A stretch of 14,955 nt of DNA from Pseudomonadota bacterium. GTDB taxonomy: Bacteria; Pseudomonadota; Alphaproteobacteria; Rhizobiales; Kaistiaceae. Shown in pieces: positions 1 through 7,128 of this stretch. The DNA is taken from the NCBI GenBank assembly GCA_023433185.1, contig JAEZEN010000319.1, positions 1-14,955 of the forward strand, read 5' to 3'. Position 1 is the stretch's first letter; every line of letters begins with the position of its first letter. Under the pieces are notes generated by a model. It made no database searches. It was not told where the DNA came from and saw nothing but the letters and a program-made list of their open reading frames with translations. The translations under genes and the position numbers were made by a program.

Positions 1-23
1 CGGTCTAGGGCTGGGATCCGTGC

Positions 24-1295
24 ATGGGCTATTTCGCAAACCTGGTGAAGGCCGCGCTCGGGCGCCCGAAGGCCCAGACGTTCGACCTGACCAACATGTC
101 GGCCGAGCAGCTGCGCGAGTTCCTGCGCATCGGCGGGTCGATGGCGACGGCGTCCGGCGTGTCGATCACCGAGAGCTCGGCCATGCGGGTCGCGGCGGCC
201 TGGCGTTGCGTCCAGATCATCTCGGGCACGGTCGGCACGCTGCCGCTCGACCTCATCCGGCGCGTGTCGGAGGTGGAGCGCCGGCCGGCCGTAGACCATC
301 CGCTCCGGAAGGTGCTCACCGTCCGGCCCAACCAGTGGCAGACGCCATCCGAGTTCCGGCGGATGATGCAGGCGCATCTCCTGCTCCGGGGCAACGCCTA
401 CGCGCTGAAGGTATCCCTCGGCGGCGAGATCGTCGCCCTGGTTCCGATCCACCCGGATCGCGTCGAGGTCGAGCAGCTTTCCGACATGACGATGCGCTAT
501 CGGGTGAGCCGCGCGGACGGCACCTACAGGCAGATGACCGCCCGCGAGGTGTTCCACCTCCGTGGCATGTCGCTCGACGGGGTGCGCGGGCTGTCGGTGC
601 TCTCCCACATGCGCGAGAGCCTCGGCCTCGCCCTGTCCGCGGAGCTCGCCGGCGCCAGCCTGATGCGGAACGGCCAGTTCGTGGGGGGTGTGCTGAAGCA
701 CCCGGACAAGCTCAGTGGCGAGGCCTATGAGCGGCTGAAGGAGTCGGTTGCCGATCGCTACGGCGGGGCGGGCAATGCCGGCAAGTTCCTGATCATCGAA
801 GAGGGCATGGACTTCGGGCCTGTCAGCATGAACGCGAAGGACCTGCAGTTCCTCGAGCAGCGCGACTACCAGCGCTACGACATCGCAATGTTTTTCGGCG
901 TGCCGCCGCACATGCTCGGGGCCACAGAGAAACAGACCTCCTGGGGCTCCGGCATCGAGCAGCAGGGCATCGGTTTCGTCACCTACACCCTCAACGACTG
1001 GCTGAAGACCTGGGAAGAAGCGATCAAGCGCGACCTGCTCGCCGAGCGCGAATGGGACACGCTCGACGCGCGGTTCTTCACGCAGGGCCTGATGCGCGGC
1101 GACGTGAAGGCCCGCTGGGATGCCTACGTGAAGGCCCGCCAGTGGGGGGTGATGAGCGCCGACGAAATCCGCGCGCTCGAGGACATGAACCCGCGCCCCG
1201 ACGGCCGCGGCGGCGAATACGCGGAGCCGCCGAATACGGCCGGCGCTTCCGAGCCCAAGAAGGACGATGGCGATGAGCCTGAAGAATTTGCCTAA
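24..1295 (+). CDS. Phage portal protein, HK97 family
   Basis: Portal proteins form the dodecameric ring at one vertex of the prohead through which DNA is packaged and ejected and to which the tail connector binds. The 423-residue product has the usual HK97-family length. Family hallmarks are the N-terminal stretch around AAAWRCVQIISGTVGTLPL (about residues 56-75), a middle segment on reading the host-side geometry (HPDRVEV), and the conserved clip/stem region with QTSWGSGIEQQ starting at residue 304, followed by a Trp-rich helix (NDWLKTWEEAI). An in-frame TAG lies at 6-8, and ATG 24 is the first start after it, with GGGA 7 bases upstream. Its end overlaps the protease gene. The terminase large subunit would be expected just upstream, outside the window. 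The assignment is from protein-family recognition, and I am confident of it. Confidence 0.95.
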   Translation: MGYFANLVKAALGRPKAQTFDLTNMSAEQLREFLRIGGSMATASGVSITESSAMRVAAAWRCVQIISGTVGTLPLDLIRRVSEVERRPAVDHPLRKVLTVRPNQWQTPSEFRRMMQAHLLLRGNAYALKVSLGGEIVALVPIHPDRVEVEQLSDMTMRYRVSRADGTYRQMTAREVFHLRGMSLDGVRGLSVLSHMRESLGLALSAELAGASLMRNGQFVGGVLKHPDKLSGEAYERLKESVADRYGGAGNAGKFLIIEEGMDFGPVSMNAKDLQFLEQRDYQRYDIAMFFGVPPHMLGATEKQTSWGSGIEQQGIGFVTYTLNDWLKTWEEAIKRDLLAEREWDTLDARFFTQGLMRGDVKARWDAYVKARQWGVMSADEIRALEDMNPRPDGRGGEYAEPPNTAGASEPKKDDGDEPEEFA

Positions 1296-2133
1296 GCCGC
1301 AGGCCCTCGATCGACCGGCAGGCTACGCCTGGGACGCGCCGGCTGACGCGCTGGCGAAGTGGGCAGATGGGCCCATGGCTGCCGAGGCCGATGAGCCGAA
1401 CACGATCTCGATCTACGGCGTGATTGGCGAGGACTTCTGGACCGGGGAGGGCTTCACCGCGAAGAAGGCCGCCGGCATCCTGCGGTCGATCGGCAAGAAG
1501 CCGGTGACGGTGAACATCAATTCGCCGGGCGGCGACATGTTCGAGGGTCTCGCGATCTACAATCTGCTCCGCGAGCATCCCGCCGCCGTGACGATCAAGG
1601 TGATGGGCGTCGCCGCCTCTGCCGCGTCGATCGTCGCCATGGCTGGCGACGAGGTCCTGATGGGCACCGGTTCGATCATGATGATCCACAACGCGTGGGG
1701 TCTGGTGATCGGCAACCGTCACGACTTCGCGGATGCGGCGAGTGTGTTCGAGACGTTCGATGGTTCGATGGCGTCGATCTACGCCGCGCGGACGGGCATG
1801 CCGGAAGAGGACATCATGGCCCTCCTCGACGGACCCTCGAGGGCTTCGGACGGGACCTACATGACCGCCGCCGAGGCGATCGAGAAAGGTTTCGCGGACG
1901 CAGAATTCGAGGGCAGCGACGGCGCCGTTCAGGCTCGCGCAGCTATTCCGACGGAAGCGCTGGCGCGTCGTCGCGTCGAGGCGGCCCTCGCCAAGCAAGG
2001 CCTCGGGCGCAAGGAGCGCGCCGAGGTCATCAACTCCATGTCGGCCCCGCGCGATGCAAGCCGACCCGCCCCGCGTGATGCAAGCGGCCTCTCCGCCGAG
2101 GCAACTCGGTTCCTCCAAATCGCGAAACTGTAG
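1273..2133 (+). CDS. ClpP-like prohead (head maturation) protease
   Basis: This is a serine protease of the ClpP/crotonase fold that trims capsid precursors inside the prohead. Counting from ATG 1273 (286 residues), the catalytic triad is visible: Ser116 in GVAASAAS, His139 in MMIHNAW, and Asp193 in SDGTYMTAAEA, which aligns with the ClpP RDRFLSAPEA segment. The oxyanion-type NSPGGD motif is near residue 84. ATG 1267 is also possible but leaves only 2 bases after AGGA (1261-1264), while ATG 1273 leaves 8; I prefer 1273. The start lies inside the portal gene's 3' end, implying translational coupling. The C-terminal tail contains a duplicated 8-residue unit (APRDASRP/APRDASGL). The product is a ClpP-type protease, unlike the U35 type of HK97 or RcGTA. 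The fold and triad are clear; its substrate is inferred from position next to the capsid gene. Confidence 0.93.
   Translation: MSLKNLPKPQALDRPAGYAWDAPADALAKWADGPMAAEADEPNTISIYGVIGEDFWTGEGFTAKKAAGILRSIGKKPVTVNINSPGGDMFEGLAIYNLLREHPAAVTIKVMGVAASAASIVAMAGDEVLMGTGSIMMIHNAWGLVIGNRHDFADAASVFETFDGSMASIYAARTGMPEEDIMALLDGPSRASDGTYMTAAEAIEKGFADAEFEGSDGAVQARAAIPTEALARRRVEAALAKQGLGRKERAEVINSMSAPRDASRPAPRDASGLSAEATRFLQIAKL
2045..2085 (+). repeat. 24-bp in-frame direct repeat in protease C-terminus
   Basis: CCCCGCGCGATGCAAGC (2045-2061) and CCCCGCGTGATGCAAGC (2069-2085) match at 16 of 17 bases with a 24-base period. The repeat is in frame and encodes APRDAS twice in the low-complexity tail of the protease. 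It looks like a recent slippage or local duplication in a linker. Confidence 0.8.
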
Positions 2134-2142
2134 GAGACAGCA

Positions 2143-3462
2143 ATGTCCATCCACATGAAGCCCGCGCTGATGCGCGGCGTCATGGCCGTGCGCGCGGATA
2201 CCAGCGATCCGGTCGTCGTGCTCGCGCAGCTCAACAAGGCCTTCGAAGAGTTCAAGGCCAAGAACGACGAGCGCATCGACGCTCTGTCCAAGGGAAAGGC
2301 CGACGCGGTCCTGAACGAGCAGGTCGACAAGATCAACGACCACATCAGCGACCTGCAGTCGAAGCTGGTCGAGGTGGCGAGCAAGGCGGCGGCGGCCGGT
2401 CTCAACGCCCCCGGTGGCGAGGACCTCGCGAAGGCCGCGGAGATCTTCGCCGTCGAGAACGGCGGGCGTGCGGTGACGGTCGAGGAGTACCGGGCCTATC
2501 GCGACAGCTTCGCGATGGCGCTCCGCAAGGGCAAGGGCGCGGGCGCCGAGGTCATGGCGCACATGTCGGTCAACTCCGATCCGGACGGCGGGTACACCGT
2601 CACGCCGGACATGTCGGGGCGGATCGTCAAGAAGGTCTACGAGACCACGCCGATGCGCCAGGTCGCGAGCGTCGTCACCATCGGCACCGACGCGCTGGAG
2701 GGCTTCAACGACCTCGAGGAGGTGGACAGCGGATGGGTCGGCGAGAAGCAGGCCCGCCCCGATACGGCCACTGCCAAGATCGGCATGTGGCGCATCCCGG
2801 TCCACGAGATCTACGCGCAGCCGAAGGTCACCCAGAAGCTCCTCGACGACTCGGCCTGGAACATCGAGCAGTGGCTGGCGGACAAGGTCTCCGACCGCTT
2901 CTCCCGGGTCGAGAATGCGGCCTTCGTGAGCGGTGACGGGAACCTCAAGCCGCGCGGCCTGTGGACGTATCCGACGGCAGTGACGGCCGACGCCAGCCGT
3001 GCGTGGGGGACGTTCCAGCACGTCAACACCGGTGCATCCGGCGCCTTCGCCGCCGCCCCGGGCGGGTCGGACATCCTCATCGACCTCGTGTTTGCGGTGA
3101 AGGCGGCCTACCGGAACGGTGCGAACTGGATGATGGCGCGCTCGACCCTCGCCGCCGTCCGGAAGCTGAAGGATGGCGACGGCAATTACCTCTGGCAGCC
3201 GAACTTCGAGGCCCGCCAGGGCGGCCTGGTGCTCGGCTTCCCGGTCGTCGAGGGCGAGGACGTGCCGCCGATCGGCGCCAACGCCCTGTCGATCGCCTTC
3301 GGCAACTTCGCCGAGGCCTATACGATCGTCGACCGGATTGGCATCCGCGTGCTCCGCGATCCGTTCACCGACAAGCCGAACATCCGCTTCTACACGACCA
3401 AGCGGGTCGGCGGCGGTGCGATCAACTTCGAGGCCGTGAAGTTCCTGCGCTTCGGCACTTAG
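2143..3462 (+). CDS. Major capsid protein, HK97 fold
   Basis: This is the shell-forming subunit of the icosahedral head. The 439-residue product has the layout of an HK97-type precursor. Residues about 25-86 are a charged, heptad-like coiled coil (delta/scaffold domain, for example NDERIDALSKGKADAVLNEQ). A linker follows, and then the mature domain beginning around MSVNSDPDGGYTVTPDMSGR (about 141-160). The spine-helix/P-domain pattern TTPMRQVASVVTIGTDALE and the closing KRVGGGAINFEAVKFLRFG are typical. Cleavage by the neighbouring ClpP-like protease is expected somewhere between residues about 86 and 145; the exact site cannot be read. GGAGA precedes the ATG at good spacing. No separate scaffold gene is present, consistent with the built-in delta domain. 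The gene is followed by a GC-rich hairpin. Confidence 0.96.
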   Translation: MSIHMKPALMRGVMAVRADTSDPVVVLAQLNKAFEEFKAKNDERIDALSKGKADAVLNEQVDKINDHISDLQSKLVEVASKAAAAGLNAPGGEDLAKAAEIFAVENGGRAVTVEEYRAYRDSFAMALRKGKGAGAEVMAHMSVNSDPDGGYTVTPDMSGRIVKKVYETTPMRQVASVVTIGTDALEGFNDLEEVDSGWVGEKQARPDTATAKIGMWRIPVHEIYAQPKVTQKLLDDSAWNIEQWLADKVSDRFSRVENAAFVSGDGNLKPRGLWTYPTAVTADASRAWGTFQHVNTGASGAFAAAPGGSDILIDLVFAVKAAYRNGANWMMARSTLAAVRKLKDGDGNYLWQPNFEARQGGLVLGFPVVEGEDVPPIGANALSIAFGNFAEAYTIVDRIGIRVLRDPFTDKPNIRFYTTKRVGGGAINFEAVKFLRFGT

Positions 3463-3480
3463 CCGAAGCGGACGATCCCA

Positions 3481-3505
3481 AGGCGGCCGGCGAGTCCGGC
3501 CGTCT
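3481..3505 (+). terminator. GC-rich hairpin after capsid gene (weak terminator or mRNA stabiliser)
   Basis: CGGCCGG (3484-3490) and CCGGCCG (3496-3502) form a perfect 7-bp stem with loop CGAGT. Pairing extends outward to about 10 bp with one G-U pair. The following bases are pyrimidine-rich (TCTCTCGCCTCC) but lack a run of T. It therefore may be a partial terminator or a 3'-end protecting structure for the abundant capsid message, not a strong intrinsic terminator. Confidence 0.4.
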
Positions 3506-3548
3506 CTCGCCTCCTCATCCCTCCCCAGATCAGAAAAGGAACAGGATC

Positions 3549-3941
3549 ATGGCTGCATTGCGTGACCTGGTCTCGAACCTCGCGGTTCGGGAAAGCATTC
3601 GCCCCGCCGTCGCCACCGGCTCGGTCACGGGCGAGATCGTCGACACCCGCGGCTTCGACTCCGTCGCAGCGGTGCTTGCCGTCGGCGCCGTCGCCGGCTC
3701 CGGCAACCAGACCCCGAAGCTCCAGCACTCGCACACGACCACCGGTGGCGACTTCGAGGATGTCGCGGCGGCGGAGCTCTCCGGTTCGTTCCCGGCGGCG
3801 CTCGTCGAGAACTCGGTCGTCAAGGTCGGCTATGCCGGCGGGCGTCGCTACCTGCGCCTGGTGGTGACCCACAACTCGGGCACCTCGGTGGCCCGCAGCG
3901 GCGTCATCGTGCTCGGCAACCCGGACCAGCGTCCGGCCTGA
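3549..3941 (+). CDS. Small phage structural protein, unknown role (head region)
   Basis: This 130-residue protein starts at ATG 3549, preceded by AAGGA (3536-3540) at 8-base spacing. The same frame is open far upstream inside the capsid gene, but the ribosome site and the conserved-looking start (MAALRDLVSNLAVRESIRPA) support this start. The sequence is beta-rich, with segments such as VDTRGFDSVAAVLAVGAV and VKVGYAGGRRYLRLVVTH. It resembles small conserved proteins found just after the capsid gene in many alphaproteobacterial prophages. I do not know an established function; a head decoration or capsid-associated role is inferred from position only. It is flanked by two GC-rich hairpins (3481-3505 and 3950-3974), which suggests its message may be processed or expressed separately. 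Confidence 0.85.
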   Translation: MAALRDLVSNLAVRESIRPAVATGSVTGEIVDTRGFDSVAAVLAVGAVAGSGNQTPKLQHSHTTTGGDFEDVAAAELSGSFPAALVENSVVKVGYAGGRRYLRLVVTHNSGTSVARSGVIVLGNPDQRPA

Positions 3942-3949
3942 TCAGCCTC

Positions 3950-3974
3950 GTGAGCGGGTGACCAGCCCGCTCAC
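3950..3974 (+). terminator. GC-rich hairpin between two small head genes
   Basis: GTGAGCGGG (3950-3958) and CCCGCTCAC (3966-3974) are perfect inverted repeats with a 7-base spacer. One inner U-G pair would reduce the loop to 5 bases. No T-run follows, so an intrinsic terminator is doubtful. It could be an mRNA-stabilising or processing element just ahead of the next gene's GGAGA. Confidence 0.4.
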
Positions 3975-3997
3975 CAACTCTCCCGGAGATCATCCTC

Positions 3998-4282
3998 ATG
4001 AAGATCCTGATGCTGGCTACCGCCCCCGGTGCGGACGACGGGTTCACCGTGCTCGAGTACGAGAAGGGGCGGGAGTATGAGGTCGGCGACGCGCTGGCCC
4101 GCACCTTCATCGAGGGCGGCCAGGCGGAAACTGTTCCCCTGTCCGATGCCGGGGACGGCCTCGACAAGCATACGGTGGCGGATCTGAAAGCCCTTGCCGA
4201 GGCCGAGAAGGTCGAGATCGCCGCCGACCTGAAGAAGGCGGAGATCATCGAGGCGATCCGCGCCGCCCGCGCCGCCGGCTGA
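3998..4282 (+). CDS. Small phage protein with C-terminal SAP/HeH-like helix-hairpin
   Basis: This is a 94-residue protein with GGAGA at 3985-3989. The N-terminal half (residues 1-45, ending ALARTFIEGGQAE) resembles short phage proteins that sit between capsid and connector genes and share a 'pGd...a..li..G.Ae' pattern. The C-terminal part, TVADLKALAEAEKVEIAADL followed by KKAEIIEAI (about 58-87), matches the helix-extended-loop-helix / Rho-N / SAP-like pattern, a small fold often tied to nucleic-acid or protein contacts. No firm function is known to me. It ends two bases before the connector gene, so the two are probably translated together. Confidence 0.85.
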   Translation: MKILMLATAPGADDGFTVLEYEKGREYEVGDALARTFIEGGQAETVPLSDAGDGLDKHTVADLKALAEAEKVEIAADLKKAEIIEAIRAARAAG

Positions 4283-4284
4283 CC

Positions 4285-4890
4285 ATGCGCTTCCCGGTCC
4301 TGATCACGCCGCCGGCGGTGGCGGTCGTCACGCTGGCCGAGGCGAAGGCGCATCTTCGCGTCGACCACGCCGACGACGACGCGCTGATCGGCGGCATGAT
4401 CGCCGCGGCCACGGGCCATCTCGACCCCGCCGGCGGTGGCTGGCTGGGCCGGGCGCTCCGTCCGCAGACCTGGGAACTGCGGCTCGATTTCTTCCCCTAT
4501 GGGGCGATCCTCCTGCCCTATCCGCCGCTGATCTCCGTCGACAGCGTCACGTACGACGATGACGACGGTGTCGAGCAGGAACTGGTCGCCGGCACCGGCT
4601 ACCGCGTCTTCGCCGGCGGCGCATGGAACGCCCGGATCGAGCCGGTCTACGGCGGCGCCTGGCCGAGCGTCCGGTGCGACCGCGATGCCGTCCGCATCCG
4701 CTACGTCTCTGGGTATCCACCGGCCGGGGAGGAGACGCCGGACGGGCTTCCCGCGGCGATCACGGCGGCGGTGCTCCTGATGGTCGGCGACCTCTACGCG
4801 CATCGCGAGACCGTCGCCGACGGCGCGCCGGCGAAGGTCCCGGTCTCGGCGACCGTCGACGCGCTGCTCGCGCCGTTCCGCGTCTACTGA
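4285..4890 (+). CDS. Head-tail connector protein (gp6-like)
   Basis: The product is a 201-residue protein of the phage gp6-like head-tail connector family (HK97 gp6 / SPP1 gp15 type), which forms a ring under the portal. The N-terminal helix-rich segment VTLAEAKAHLRVDHADDDAL with the following IAAATGHL is the diagnostic part. The middle carries the family's beta-rich insertion: PLISVDSVTYDDDDG, then YRVFAGGAWNARIEPVYG, then VRIRYVSGY. The C-terminal helix pattern LPAAITAAVLLMVGDLYAHRE is also typical. The start follows the previous stop by two bases (TGA-CC-ATG), implying coupling. Family membership is clear from pattern. Confidence 0.93.
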   Translation: MRFPVLITPPAVAVVTLAEAKAHLRVDHADDDALIGGMIAAATGHLDPAGGGWLGRALRPQTWELRLDFFPYGAILLPYPPLISVDSVTYDDDDGVEQELVAGTGYRVFAGGAWNARIEPVYGGAWPSVRCDRDAVRIRYVSGYPPAGEETPDGLPAAITAAVLLMVGDLYAHRETVADGAPAKVPVSATVDALLAPFRVY

Positions 4891-4917
4891 GACCCCCAAC
4901 CTGGAAGGGAACACCCC

Positions 4918-5328
4918 ATGGCCGACCTCACCATCACGGCTGCCAACGTGGTCGCCGGCGCGAATGCCACGAAGGAAAGCGGTACCGCCGGCGAGACGAT
5001 CACCGCCGGACAGGCCGTCTACAAGGACAGCACGACCGGCAAGTACATGGGGGCCGACAGCAACTCCGGGACCGTCGAGGCGCGCCAGGCGCGCGGCATC
5101 GCCCTGCACGGCGCCTCCAACAACCAGCCGCTGACGATCCAGCGCGGCGGGGACATCACGATCGGCGCGACCCTCACCGCCGGCACCGCCTACTACCTGT
5201 CCGACACGGCCGGCGGCATCTGCCCGGTCGCCGATGTCGGGTCGGGTGAGGCGGTCTGCCTCCTGGGCCTCGCCAAGTCGACAACGGTGCTCGCCATCGG
5301 CATCCAGTTCCCCGGCGTCGTCCTCTAG
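4918..5328 (+). CDS. Putative capsid decoration/structural protein
   Basis: This 136-residue beta-rich, Gly/Ala/Thr-rich protein has no visible signal peptide or membrane segment. GAAGGGA ahead of ATG 4918 gives a strong ribosome site. Recurring features are GTAGETITAGQAVYKD, then GDITIGATLTAGTAYYLSD, then GEAVCLLGLAKSTTVLAIGI. These are common in small conserved phage proteins annotated as hypothetical or head-decoration. The pattern of short strands with repeated glycine turns fits a surface or trimeric decoration protein, but that is inference. It lies between the connector and adaptor genes, so a virion role is likely. Confidence 0.85.
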   Translation: MADLTITAANVVAGANATKESGTAGETITAGQAVYKDSTTGKYMGADSNSGTVEARQARGIALHGASNNQPLTIQRGGDITIGATLTAGTAYYLSDTAGGICPVADVGSGEAVCLLGLAKSTTVLAIGIQFPGVVL

Positions 5329-5333
5329 CGCCG

Positions 5334-5558
5334 GTGTGGGTGCGGTTCGCCCGCGCCTTCGACTTCGACCCGCCGGAGCGGCGTGGCCGCGTCACGATCC
5401 GCTATCCCGCCGGGACCGTCGCCTTCGTCCGTCGCTGCTGTGCGGCGGCGGCGCTCGCGGCGGGCGCGGCGGAACCGACCGAAAGGCCCCCGGATGACGA
5501 TCGGCACCGGCAGGCTCCGCGAACGCATCGCCTTCGACCGCCGCGTCGAGGTCGATGA
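5334..5558 (+). CDS. Very small conserved phage protein, possibly frameshifted at its 3' end
   Basis: It starts at GTG 5334, five bases after the previous stop; the GTG at 5340 is an alternative. The opening residues VRFARAFDFDPPERRGRVTI then RYPAGTVAFVRRCCAAAALA and AGAAE match the shape of ~55-residue proteins common just before the head-tail adaptor ('..F..dfd..p......v.ypAG....v.r..a..Ai.aG.Ae'). No function is known to me. As written, the frame runs to 5558 and overlaps the adaptor by 65 bases with an Arg-rich tail (APRTHRLRPPRRGR), which looks like out-of-frame reading. One extra C in the C5 run at 5487-5491 would end it at TGA 5495-5497 in an ATGA overlap. The first ~50 residues are likely real; the 3' end is doubtful. 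Confidence 0.65.
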   Translation: MWVRFARAFDFDPPERRGRVTIRYPAGTVAFVRRCCAAAALAAGAAEPTERPPDDDRHRQAPRTHRLRPPRRGR

Positions 5559-5841
5559 CGGGGCCGGCAATACCGTCGGCGACTGGGCCGAGCAGTTCGC
5601 GGCCGCGGCGCGCGTCATGCCGCTCCGGGGCAGCGAGGCCGTCCAGGCGGCAAGGCTCGCCGGCCGGCAGCCGGTGGTGATCACCATCCCGATGTCGCGC
5701 CAGGCACGCGCCATCGGCCCCGACTGGCGGGCTCGGGACGTCCGCTCCGGGGCCGTTTATGCGATCACGGCGCCGCCGGCCGACATGGGCGAGCGGGGCC
5801 AGTACCTCGACATCTTCGCGACGACCGGAGCCGCGGCGTGA
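5494..5841 (+). CDS. Head-tail adaptor / head closure protein (SPP1 gp16-like)
   Basis: This 115-residue protein belongs to the phage head-tail joining family (SPP1 gp16, HK97 gp7 type), which sits below the connector ring and closes the DNA channel. The diagnostic opening is GRLRERIAFDRRVEVDDGAG with NTVGDWAEQF. The core strand pattern VMPLRGSEAVQAARLAGRQP is typical, and it ends with YAITAPPADMGERGQYLDI. ATG 5494 is preceded by GAAAGG (5481-5486) at 7 bases. Upstream in-frame codons exist but are inside the small gene before it. Its stop overlaps the start of the next gene (TGATG). Confidence 0.93.
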   Translation: MTIGTGRLRERIAFDRRVEVDDGAGNTVGDWAEQFAAAARVMPLRGSEAVQAARLAGRQPVVITIPMSRQARAIGPDWRARDVRSGAVYAITAPPADMGERGQYLDIFATTGAAA

Positions 5842-6284
5842 TGGCGACGAAGGTCAGCGGGCTCGGCGAGCTGCGGAAGAAGATCGCGGCGCTGCCGGAG
5901 GCGATGCGCGCCGAGATCCGCGCGGCCCTGGAGAAGGGCGCCGACGAGATGGTGGCGATGGCGAAGCGCCTCTGTCCGGTCGACAGCGGTGCGCTCCGAG
6001 ACTCGATCGGCTGGACATGGGGCGAGCCGCCGAAGGGCTCTGTCGTGCTCGCCAGTGGGTCGACCGAGCGCGGCGAGACAATCACCATCTATGCTGGCTC
6101 GAGCGACAAGACGATGGGGCCGGCCGACGCCTTCTATGCCCGCTGGGTGGAGTTCGGCACGGTGAACATGCGCGCGCAACCGTTCTTCTTCCCGTCCTGG
6201 CGGGCGCTCCGAAAACGCATCAAGAGCCGCAACACCCGCGCGGTGTCGGCGGTGATGAAGAAGGTCGCCGCCGGTGGCCAGTGA
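5841..6284 (+). CDS. HK97 gp10-like tail/neck protein
   Basis: This 147-residue protein (148 if the adjoining GTG 5838 is used, which sits at better spacing from GGAG 5826-5829) belongs to the HK97 gp10 family, a neck/tail-completion component. Visible family features are GLGELRKKIAALPEAMRAEI near the N-terminus, then AKRLCPVDSGALRDSI (about residues 42-57). The C-terminal signature YARWVEFGTVNMRAQPFFFP is also present, the ' .vEfGt....aqPfl.pa' motif. The start is stop-coupled to the adaptor (TGATG). The last 11 bases overlap the following gene. Confidence 0.92.
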   Translation: MATKVSGLGELRKKIAALPEAMRAEIRAALEKGADEMVAMAKRLCPVDSGALRDSIGWTWGEPPKGSVVLASGSTERGETITIYAGSSDKTMGPADAFYARWVEFGTVNMRAQPFFFPSWRALRKRIKSRNTRAVSAVMKKVAAGGQ

Positions 6285-6675
6285 TCCGTCCCACGCGCTC
6301 CAGGTGGCGCTCGTCCGCGAGCTGCGGGCGCTCGGCACCGCGGCGGGGGGAAACGTCTTCGACCGGGTGCCGCCGGACGACCCGTTCCCGCGGATCACGT
6401 TCGGGCCGTGGCAGGGCATCCCGAACGATGCCGACTGCTACGAGGGTACCGAGAGTTTCGTCCAGATCGACGTGTGGTCGCGCGCCGTCGGCTTCCCCGA
6501 GGCGAAGGGGATCGCCGGCGCGATCCGCGATCGTCTCCACAACGGCGAGCTCGACGTGTCGGGCCACCGCGTCGAGTTGATGCTCGTCCAGAGCATCGAC
6601 ACCAGCCGCGATCCGGACGGGCTGACGAGCCGCGCCCGCATCAGCCTCCGCATCCTCAGCCAGCCCTTCCCATAG
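6274..6675 (+). CDS. DUF3168 tail-completion (tail terminator-like) protein
   Basis: This 133-residue protein starts at GTG 6274, with AAGG at 6261-6264. It fits the DUF3168 family, which by position and structure corresponds to tail terminator proteins that cap the tail tube and join it to the head. Family pattern: an N-terminal amphipathic helix (HALQVALVRELRAL), VFDRVPPDDPFPRITFGPW, then SFVQIDVWSRAVGFPEAKGI. It ends with RDPDGLTSRARISLRI. The start overlaps the preceding stop by 11 bases, so expression is coupled. The family call is firm; the terminator role is from homologous systems. Confidence 0.92.
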   Translation: MASDPSHALQVALVRELRALGTAAGGNVFDRVPPDDPFPRITFGPWQGIPNDADCYEGTESFVQIDVWSRAVGFPEAKGIAGAIRDRLHNGELDVSGHRVELMLVQSIDTSRDPDGLTSRARISLRILSQPFP

Positions 6676-6684
6676 GAGACCACC

Positions 6685-7128
6685 ATGGCCAGGCCCACCA
6701 CCATCAAGGGGTCGAAGTTCCTCATCCAGATCGAGGACACGCCCGGCGTCTATATCGCCCCCTGCGCGCTGACGACTAAAGGCCTCGACTTCTCCGCCGA
6801 GACGAACGACTTCAACGTCCCGGACTGCGACGATCCCGACGCGCCGACCTGGACCGAGCGCGTCGTCGCGGCGCTGTCGGCCGGGGTCTCCGGCTCCGGA
6901 GCGCTGGCCATGGAGAGCCTCGCCACCTGGCGCGCCTGGTATCTCTCCGGGCTCGAGAAGAACATCCGGGTCAAGCTCGACGCGCCGCTCGCGCAGGGCG
7001 GCGGACACTTCTCCATGTCGGCGGTCCTGACCGGCTTCAACCTCGGCGGCAACCAGGACGAACTCGCGACGATCGAAGTCTCGATCGCCAGCAACGGCGC
7101 GGTGACCTGGACCGACGCGGCGGCCTGA
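6685..7128 (+). CDS. Major tail tube protein (GTA gp9 / TP901-1 type)
   Basis: This 147-residue protein would assemble as stacked hexamer rings to form the tail tube. The opening ARPTTIKGSKFLIQIEDTPG and the segment ETNDFNVPDCDDPDAPTWTE are characteristic of the alphaproteobacterial/GTA tail tube family. So are GVSGSGALAMESLATWRAWY and the closing strand pair. GGAGA precedes the ATG at good spacing, as expected for an abundant protein. Its stop overlaps the chaperone start (TGATG). Confidence 0.93.
   Translation: MARPTTIKGSKFLIQIEDTPGVYIAPCALTTKGLDFSAETNDFNVPDCDDPDAPTWTERVVAALSAGVSGSGALAMESLATWRAWYLSGLEKNIRVKLDAPLAQGGGHFSMSAVLTGFNLGGNQDELATIEVSIASNGAVTWTDAAA

Noticed and set aside
1078..3021. 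647-codon open frame on the minus strand across portal, protease and capsid genes
   Set aside because: It lies antisense to three well-recognised genes, is Arg/Asp/His/Gly-rich with no domain pattern, and is what high-GC codon bias produces.
2961..3548. Upstream extension of the 130-residue protein's frame into the capsid gene
   Set aside because: The extension is Arg-rich out-of-frame reading of the capsid gene; ATG 3549 has a ribosome site and starts the protein-like sequence.
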